DNA of 64,000 nucleotides from Pelotomaculum propionicicum. Its GTDB lineage: Bacteria; Bacillota; Desulfotomaculia; Desulfotomaculales; Pelotomaculaceae. The stretch's first letter is position 1. Each line of letters opens with the position of its first letter. Below are positions 58,653 to 64,000 of this stretch, in pieces. The stretch spans positions 94,118-158,117 of the forward strand of contig NZ_QFFZ01000003.1 of NCBI RefSeq assembly GCF_004369225.1. Reading direction: 5' to 3'. Under the pieces are notes generated by a model. The model made no database searches and was not told the DNA's origin. It saw nothing but the letters and a program-made list of their open reading frames with translations. The position numbers were made by a program, and so were the translations under genes.

Positions 58653-59399
58653 CTATGTGACCAGTTCGCAGCAGCCGTAGCCCTGGGAATTCTTTGCCCC
58701 CAGGCCGGCGTCTAAAGCCACCTGCAAAAGTTCCGGATCTCCGCTCAAGTGATACTCGCCCAGCCAGCCCTTGACGACGGTGTCCTTATAGCGGGTTATC
58801 TTGAAGTCATTTTCCTTTACTTCCGCCGGGCGGATGGCAAAGCCCTCCGTCTCGGCCCGGCGCCCGTGAACCAGCAGGTGTTTTTTGGCCAGGTTGGCGC
58901 CGATAAGCTCTGCAAAGCGCGGCTCGAAGGGGGAATAGTAGTAGGTGTAAGAGCGCCTGTTTTCCGACCGGGCCGTGCTGTACATGACCACCGGGGAAAG
59001 CATTTTCACCCGGACGGGGCTGGAGTTCACCCGGGGGCTGGACGCGGCCATCTCCTTCACTTCCAGCCTGGCGCCGCTTAGGCGGACCTGCCCCTGCCGC
59101 AGGAAGCCGCTGCCCAGTTCCTGCAGGATGAAGGAAATGGGAGAGCAAATAACCAGCTGCAAGGGCGGGGCAAACACTATGGACCCGTTGGCCCGGTCGA
59201 AGCGGGCCGACCTGCCCGTCAGCCGGGAAAAGGTGAACAGCTTGAAACGCCGCTTCTCCAGGGGAAAGCCGTGCTCGTGCAGGTAGCGGCGCAGGGCCGG
59301 GTTTTGCATCTGCCGGTAGATCAGGCCCTGCAGCAGGGCGCCGTAGTGCACCGGGACAGCCACCTCGGACGGGGCGTGGAAGAAAACGGTGAGTTGCAA
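58653..59399 (-). CDS. cas6: Cas6 endoribonuclease (minus-strand locus)
   Basis: 248 aa, start TTG 59399. RRFKLFTFSRLTGR near residue 50 and Gly-rich loop LDAGLGAKNSQGYGC at the C-terminus. It lies between the Cmr genes and the I-B genes, so it could serve both. Its base composition is clearly more GC-rich than the flanking cas8b gene, which suggests a separate origin. Confidence 0.9.
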   Translation of the reverse strand: MQLTVFFHAPSEVAVPVHYGALLQGLIYRQMQNPALRRYLHEHGFPLEKRRFKLFTFSRLTGRSARFDRANGSIVFAPPLQLVICSPISFILQELGSGFLRQGQVRLSGARLEVKEMAASSPRVNSSPVRVKMLSPVVMYSTARSENRRSYTYYYSPFEPRFAELIGANLAKKHLLVHGRRAETEGFAIRPAEVKENDFKITRYKDTVVKGWLGEYHLSGDPELLQVALDAGLGAKNSQGYGCCELVT

Positions 59400-59436
59400 A
59401 GGTAATTCCCTCGTTTCCGGTTAAATTACTCCAAAG

Positions 59437-60417
59437 TCAATCAACAAGACTCGCCAGCAAATCTTTATACCAGGGCTTTTCCTTTGACTGTTTTTCCCGG
59501 CCGGCCTCTTTCACTCTGGTAACAATAGCTTCTGCTATGCGGCGCTTTTGCTCCGCATTTACCGCAATGCTTTTCCACTGCTCGTAAAAAGCATGGATCC
59601 GTCCGGCAATCTCCTGATTCTTTAGCGCCTTGATCTGGTCAATCAACTGATCAGCTTTCTTTTGATCCTCATCCGTGGCAGAAGGAGCGGGTTTTAATTT
59701 TAGCCGCCCGTAGCCGCTGGATGTTTTTGCTCCTACCCCCAGCTCAAGAAAGGCATGCTGCAAAATTTCAAATACTGCGTTTGTCCAGGCAGCAGGGCCC
59801 GCTATCGCCACCAGGTATTTTCCTGTGGCCGAAAGGAACGGAACCGGGTTGGGATTGTCCCAGTCAGCCGGCGGCAGGTTGCCTTTTTGGTAATAATCCT
59901 TGTGATGGACAGTGATCACGTCAGGATACAAATGACCGGTCCCCGGCAAGGGCAGCGCGTCGAAAAAAATGATATAGCCGGCATTGTCTGGGTCGCCAAA
60001 AACTGTTTTATACGCGGGAGTATCCACCTGCCAGTCATCTCCCAGATATTGACGGGCAAAGCTGGCGGCCAGTCCTTTGATGGCGCTGCCCGGTATATAA
60101 GGCACACCATACGTGTGGTGCAGGGCAACCGATGTTTCCAGGACGCTTTCCTCACCCAGGCCCACAGCCATACGCCCCAAAACTTCCGCCACCCGGCATT
60201 GTGCGCCATAATTAAGCAGCGTTCCCTCCCAGCGTTTGAACCAGAGCGAGTATTCATCCGGCTCTTTTATGCCAGCCACGTCGTCTACCAGCGAGCGGCG
60301 GCTCTTCTTATCGTCTTCGGCCTGATTGCGGATGAACTTGTCCAGCCAGAGCCCCGCATTGGTTGTAGATACTTCTTGTAAGTTCAAGTTAACGAGACAG
60401 TCCCGCCTGCTGCTCAT
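59437..60417 (-). CDS. cmr6: Cmr6, type III-B RAMP subunit
   Basis: 326 aa. RAMP start ...VALHHTYGVPYIPGSAIKGL (about residues 100-125), VFGDPDNAGYIIFFDALPLP, and Gly-rich loop GVGAKTSSGYGRLKL. Backbone cap of the Cmr complex near the 3' end of crRNA. ATGA overlap with cmr5. Confidence 0.9.
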   Translation of the reverse strand: MSSRRDCLVNLNLQEVSTTNAGLWLDKFIRNQAEDDKKSRRSLVDDVAGIKEPDEYSLWFKRWEGTLLNYGAQCRVAEVLGRMAVGLGEESVLETSVALHHTYGVPYIPGSAIKGLAASFARQYLGDDWQVDTPAYKTVFGDPDNAGYIIFFDALPLPGTGHLYPDVITVHHKDYYQKGNLPPADWDNPNPVPFLSATGKYLVAIAGPAAWTNAVFEILQHAFLELGVGAKTSSGYGRLKLKPAPSATDEDQKKADQLIDQIKALKNQEIAGRIHAFYEQWKSIAVNAEQKRRIAEAIVTRVKEAGREKQSKEKPWYKDLLASLVD

Positions 60418-60812
60418 TTGTTCCCGTCCTCCCCCACCGCGCCTGACTCCACACCCAGCACCGACTGGGCAAACCGCTTGTACCAGGTCAGGGCGGCAAG
60501 AACTTGGCGCGTCAGGAGCATGTATTCAGGGAGTTCAGCCTCACGGCTGGACTCAAGCAGGCTTTCTTTTCCTTTAAATTTTAAAACAACAGCAATATCT
60601 TCAAGCAACTTCTCCCCGCCGGCATCACCCCTGGCTTCTACAAACGCAAGCGTCTGAGCCAGTCCCGCCGTGCGGATGAGCACCGGCAGCCTGTGCGACA
60701 TGGATCCGTATTTTTTGCACTTGTCCTTGTCTTCTTTATCTGCCAGTTGTTTCACCTGTTGAAAAATCCTGGCGGCATACTTCTGGTTGCGGGTCAGCAC
60801 AGCTAATTCCAC
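60414..60812 (-). CDS. cmr5: Cmr5, type III-B small subunit
   Basis: 132 aa, all helical. RNQKYAARIFQQVKQLADKE and KKYGSMSHRLPVLIRTAGLA are the Cmr5 signature. Start GTG 60812, or GTG 60800, which has a better distance to AGGAGG. It overlaps the end of cmr4 by 65-77 bp, unusually long. Binds along the target RNA. Confidence 0.88.
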   Translation of the reverse strand: MELAVLTRNQKYAARIFQQVKQLADKEDKDKCKKYGSMSHRLPVLIRTAGLAQTLAFVEARGDAGGEKLLEDIAVVLKFKGKESLLESSREAELPEYMLLTRQVLAALTWYKRFAQSVLGVESGAVGEDGNK

Positions 60813-61668
60813 CTCCTGCCATCCGCAGGCGGCACAGGCCGCGACCGACCGTCGCCTTGCCGCCCAACTGCAGCGGTTTCCCCATTAATCCTTCAAGGGT
60901 ATTAAACACTTCCCCCGGTCCTGCCTTCACCGGGGTTGCGAAAACCAGTCCTGAAAGAATTGTCTCTGCCGGCAGGGCTTCCTCATACCAGAGAGCGTTA
61001 TTTTCCACCGTTTTGGCATCTTCGCGCAGTCTTACGCGGGCAAAGACTTCAGTTGCGGTTTCAAGCAGGAAGCCCATCACATCGTCATGCACGACGCAAA
61101 AACGCGCGGTTAGCATCCCCCGCCAGTCAGTATCATCCGGGAAAATTCGCATTCCAATCCATTCAGCCCACACGCGCGCATTGTCATCTAGCACGGCGGC
61201 AAAATCCAGGTCCTCAAAGATGACCCTGTGATCATCCAGCGTAATCGCGCACCCAGCATCAATCACATGGCAGTTGGCAACAGAATTGAGAACAGGAATT
61301 TCCGGAGCTTTATCAGAATGAATGGTATTTTCTGCATCCCGAAGGCAGCGGCGCAAAATGTAAGGCGAGGTGACCCACGCAAACGTTCCCTTAAGGCTCC
61401 GGACGGGCAGCAGGAGCAACCGCTGGTCCGAAAACTGGACCGAGCCGGCATGTTCGTGGGCGTTGTCTTTGTCCGGACCAAAAACTTTTTTTCGCGTCTC
61501 GCCGTTCTTGCAGGCATCGCGCAGCACCCCTTTCAGGGAAGAGCCGGGAAGATAGGGCAGGCCCGTAGCCTTCTCGCGGGCCACCGGGAGATCGATCGCC
61601 CCAGCGCCCTGCCCAGTTCCCGCGTGCAGGGGGGAAAGCGCGTGTAAGAAAAGCATGCGTGCTTCCAT
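60736..61668 (-). CDS. cmr4: Cmr4, type III-B backbone RNase
   Basis: 310 aa from ATG 61668 behind AAGGAGG. LHALSPLHAGTGQGAGAIDL then PVAREKATGLPYLPGSSLKG, with the catalytic Asp of the Cmr4 thumb in AIDLPVARE. Gly-rich loop LGGKATVGRGLCRLR near the end. Cuts target RNA every 6 nt. The last ~25 residues overlap cmr5 and may be a read-on. Confidence 0.9.
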   Translation of the reverse strand: MEARMLFLHALSPLHAGTGQGAGAIDLPVAREKATGLPYLPGSSLKGVLRDACKNGETRKKVFGPDKDNAHEHAGSVQFSDQRLLLLPVRSLKGTFAWVTSPYILRRCLRDAENTIHSDKAPEIPVLNSVANCHVIDAGCAITLDDHRVIFEDLDFAAVLDDNARVWAEWIGMRIFPDDTDWRGMLTARFCVVHDDVMGFLLETATEVFARVRLREDAKTVENNALWYEEALPAETILSGLVFATPVKAGPGEVFNTLEGLMGKPLQLGGKATVGRGLCRLRMAGGGISCADPQPEVCRQDFSTGETTGR

Positions 61669-61684
61669 CAAGTTGACCTCCTTA

Positions 61685-63043
61685 TCAGATTCTCTTTAAA
61701 AAAGCCTGTAAGACATCCGGTTCCCCATTGAGCGGCTGAATCTTTTGCGCCTCGTTAGCATCAATCATTGCCTCAACTGGCCAGCTTTTTTCGGGTCCTT
61801 CCTCCTTCTCAAGAACCAGGCCGCCTGGAACCATCCCCACACCTGTCCCCTCCAGGACTACCGCCATACCGACTGCGCCATCCTTACAGGCAAGCGGCCT
61901 TAAAATCAGGGGACTGGCCAGACGCTCGCAATCTTTTTCTCCACATGTTAATTTAGTATCACAAGGATCACCCGCATCCTTATCCTTGAAGTGAAACACA
62001 ACCGGCAACCCGAAGGCCGCCCGCGGGAACTTGCCAATATCGGAAAGCGGCACGGTGTGCCTGCCGCAGCGACAGTCTGTAAGTCTTCTGATTTCATCCG
62101 GCTCGGGCCACCGGCTGCGCCCAGGCTGTCTCGGGGATTCTCCTGTACGGCTTTGGCGGAAATCCCGAAGACGCCTGACCAGGTAATCCCAGGCAGTTTT
62201 TGGTTCCGCGTGTCTACCCGTAACTTTCATGCGGGGACTCAAGGAAAGATGCGGCACATCGGCGGGCCACGTCCCGCTTACCACGTGCTTTTCCAGGCCC
62301 CGGCGAATTTTGGCCTCAATCTCGGCGGTTCCTGGTTGGGTTATGAGCTTCCCGTCAATACTTACCAGTTTTAACGCCCCAAAACCGCGCCGCGTGCGGG
62401 CGCCAACACCACCGAAAGTTTCCCAGGCCCAGAGCGCAGCTTCTACTTCTTGTTGCTGTTTATCAGGGTACGTAATTTTTAAAGTAAAGCGTACATTAGT
62501 ACGAACAGTTTTAGTTTTCATGCCGATACCGCCGGCACGGATTTCCTTTTCTGAAGGTTGCAAAGGGAAGGCCGCATAAGCTAAGGCTACAGATTCATTT
62601 GCTTTGAGTTTGGGTTTTGGCTGACCCGTACGGTTATCCAGCAGGCCTTCTACAACTTCAAACGGTTGCTTAGCCTCGCCTCCATGCCATGTTAACAATA
62701 CCACCTCTACCTGGGACGGCATTGCTTTCTTCTCCGTACTGGCCGCTCCCCAGAGTTTGTCCTCCGCCTCTCTCATCTCCGCCAGTTTGCCGTTGAAGCG
62801 ACCACCACGGCAGGCGCGCCACCAAAAACGCAGCTGCCCCCTGATTTCCGTGCCGCGGACGACTGTTACGGGATCAGCCTCCCCGGGATTTACGCCGCCA
62901 CCAAACAGAGGGGTGATCAACTCGTAGCTGCGGACCTGGGTTATCAACTTTATTTCCTCATCGCCTCTTTTAAGACGGTCAAGCTGAGGCTTGACAGGGG
63001 GCGGCAAAATATCCTTCGGCAGTCCTCTCATAGTTGCTCTCAC
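61685..63043 (-). CDS. cmr1: Cmr1, type III-B RAMP subunit
   Basis: 452 aa. ITPLFGGGVNPGEADPVTVV, EIRGQLRFWWRACRGGRF and WETFGGVGARTRRGFGAL are the Cmr1 signatures in two RAMP domains. Start GTG 63043 overlaps the cmr3 stop (GTGA); ATG 63031 is also in frame. Sits at the 3' end of the crRNA-target duplex. Confidence 0.9.
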   Translation of the reverse strand: MRATMRGLPKDILPPPVKPQLDRLKRGDEEIKLITQVRSYELITPLFGGGVNPGEADPVTVVRGTEIRGQLRFWWRACRGGRFNGKLAEMREAEDKLWGAASTEKKAMPSQVEVVLLTWHGGEAKQPFEVVEGLLDNRTGQPKPKLKANESVALAYAAFPLQPSEKEIRAGGIGMKTKTVRTNVRFTLKITYPDKQQQEVEAALWAWETFGGVGARTRRGFGALKLVSIDGKLITQPGTAEIEAKIRRGLEKHVVSGTWPADVPHLSLSPRMKVTGRHAEPKTAWDYLVRRLRDFRQSRTGESPRQPGRSRWPEPDEIRRLTDCRCGRHTVPLSDIGKFPRAAFGLPVVFHFKDKDAGDPCDTKLTCGEKDCERLASPLILRPLACKDGAVGMAVVLEGTGVGMVPGGLVLEKEEGPEKSWPVEAMIDANEAQKIQPLNGEPDVLQAFLKRI

Positions 63044-63816
63044 ACCTCCATCCGGTGAAACTTACCGTCCCAGACTCCGGTAACAGCCAGGCCGAACCCG
63101 TCGCGGCGGTCCTGCTCCCCGTCGCTTACGCAGCTCAGCCAAATGCTGTCTATCCATCTTTTTATCGCTTCGCTGTCACCGTTAAGTTTCAGGAAATATA
63201 CCGTGCCTGCCGGCGCCAGGCGGCGGGTGGGTTTGCGTTTACCTTTTCCCTCTAAATCCCAACCGGAGACAGTCTGGTGCCTCTTTAGCGCCACCGTCTG
63301 TAAATAAGGGCGCACACCCTCCCGGCTTTCAAGGAGCCAGGAAGGTTTCCAGCCTGCCTTGAAATGCGCTGGCGTAAGCAGGATAAGGCGGCAGTGCCCC
63401 AGAGCGGCTATTTTCTCTTTTAAAGCTTCTGGACAAGAGGGAAGCACCTGTTTGCTTTGCCGCCAGAAGACCAGGCGACGCTCGCCACCCAAAGGAGCGA
63501 TCCCCGGTTTAAGGTTGGGAACATCCGTAGCCGCCGCCAGCCCCAAGCGGCGCACCCGGGAAAGTACACCGCCATCGACATGACCCTCCGCCGGACAAGC
63601 AAACTCCAGGCCCCGCGTTTGAAAGAGAGCCCCATTCTCTTCATCGGCTGTTTGCGTGTCCGGCCGTATGCTCGCATGCATCCGCGCCTCCTGGACAGGG
63701 CCGTTATGACCCAGTTTAAAAAGCTGAATCTCTCCATCCTGAGGCTCTATGAGCCAATTTTCAAAGAATTCCCAATACCAATAGGCTGGTATTTTACTGA
63801 ACGGTTTACGGGGGTG
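63040..63816 (-). pseudogene. cmr3: Cmr3, N-terminally truncated by an insertion
   Basis: About 259 codons of open frame end in VTGVWDGKFHRMEV. Text such as YWYWEFFENWLIEPQDGE, FKLGHNGPVQEARMHASIRP and GALFQTRGLEF is the middle and end of Cmr3. The first part of the family (signature IEPLDVLLFRDGRPF and about 120 residues) is missing. At 63817 the sequence changes to IS-like DNA. An ATG at 63681 gives 213 aa but cannot make a full Cmr3. Confidence 0.75.
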
Positions 63817-64000
63817 TGTTTGTCAATCAAAAAGTTTACCACTGTGATCACGTAAAAGTTTACCACCCATAAGAAGGGGATCAGCTCATTTGGAATGGTA
63901 ATTATGGAATATTATTACTGGCGGTCTTTTAGCAATATTATTTTTGTCTCTACCGTCGCAGGGGTTGTGGGTATGTGAATAACGCAGAGCGTTATTCAAG
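63817..64000. mobile_element. End of a probable IS21-type insertion sequence
   Basis: Starts TGTTTGTCAATC; AAAGTTTACCAC occurs twice 24 bp apart (63831-63842, 63855-63866), as multiple end repeats do in IS21-type elements. A perfect hairpin GAATAACGC-AGA-GCGTTATTC lies at 63977-63997. No transposase reading frame within the 184 bp; it would lie beyond the window. Confidence 0.5.

Noticed and set aside
63420..63737. Minus-strand 105-aa frame overlapping cmr3
   Set aside because: It is a shifted frame; the Cmr3 signatures are all in the other frame.

Overview
The window (about 50% GC) looks like the chromosome of an anaerobic, spore-forming Gram-positive bacterium of the Desulfotomaculum/Pelotomaculum type (Clostridia, Peptococcaceae-like). 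The reasons are CdaA, T-box control of branched-chain amino acid genes, GGAGG ribosome sites with many TTG/GTG starts, a sporulation-type PAS kinase, a DsrMK/HdrD-like redox pair and an in-frame TGA that reads as selenocysteine. The genus is an inference.

Layout. 1-14.9 kb: cdaA, then a minus-strand branched-chain amino acid unit read ilvE-ilvB-ilvN-ilvC-ilvB-leuA-leuC-leuD-leuB-cimA-GNAT, started by a TTGACA/TATACT promoter and a T-box leader. 15-29.2 kb: accessory genes, including a small ferritin-like protein, a Gly/Pro/Met-rich repeat protein, a selenocysteine peroxiredoxin, a decayed phosphatase, a 4-PAS histidine kinase, a GbsR/MarR regulator with its palindromic operator next to an SDR gene, NudC, an Fe-S/membrane redox pair, argH, a membrane peptide, a 27-aa ORF and a zinc-ribbon protein. 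29.3-41.9 kb: malic enzyme and the arginine genes argC-argJ-argB-argD-carB-argF-argG (minus), led by tandem ARG boxes. Many gaps in the two biosynthetic regions hold a dispersed mosaic repeat (GTAGGT...ACCTAC palindromes, 7-bp tandem repeats, GGGGACA hairpins).

42-64 kb is a defence island: vapBC; a plus-strand type I-B effector operon (cas6 ... cas8b-cas7-cas5-cas3); a HicA-like TA pair; and a minus-strand operon that joins a type III-B Cmr module (cmr3 fragment-cmr1-cmr4-cmr5-cmr6) to a second type I-B set (cas6-cas8b-cas7-cas5-cas3). There is no cas1, cas2, cas4, cas10 or CRISPR array in the window. cmr3 is cut off by what looks like the end of an IS21-type element at the right edge.

The most striking signal lies between cas6 and cas8b of the plus-strand operon. 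Two degenerate, orphan CRISPR repeats flank a 24-nt spacer-like segment just behind a TATAAT box. The first 16 nt of that spacer match a site upstream of cas8b at every position except 6 and 12, the positions that Cascade flips out of the guide-target duplex. This is the signature expected of a crRNA-like regulatory RNA (CreR/CreA type) that steers the effector to its own promoter. The same segment also carries a promoter-like sequence for a divergent AbiEii-like nucleotidyltransferase toxin.
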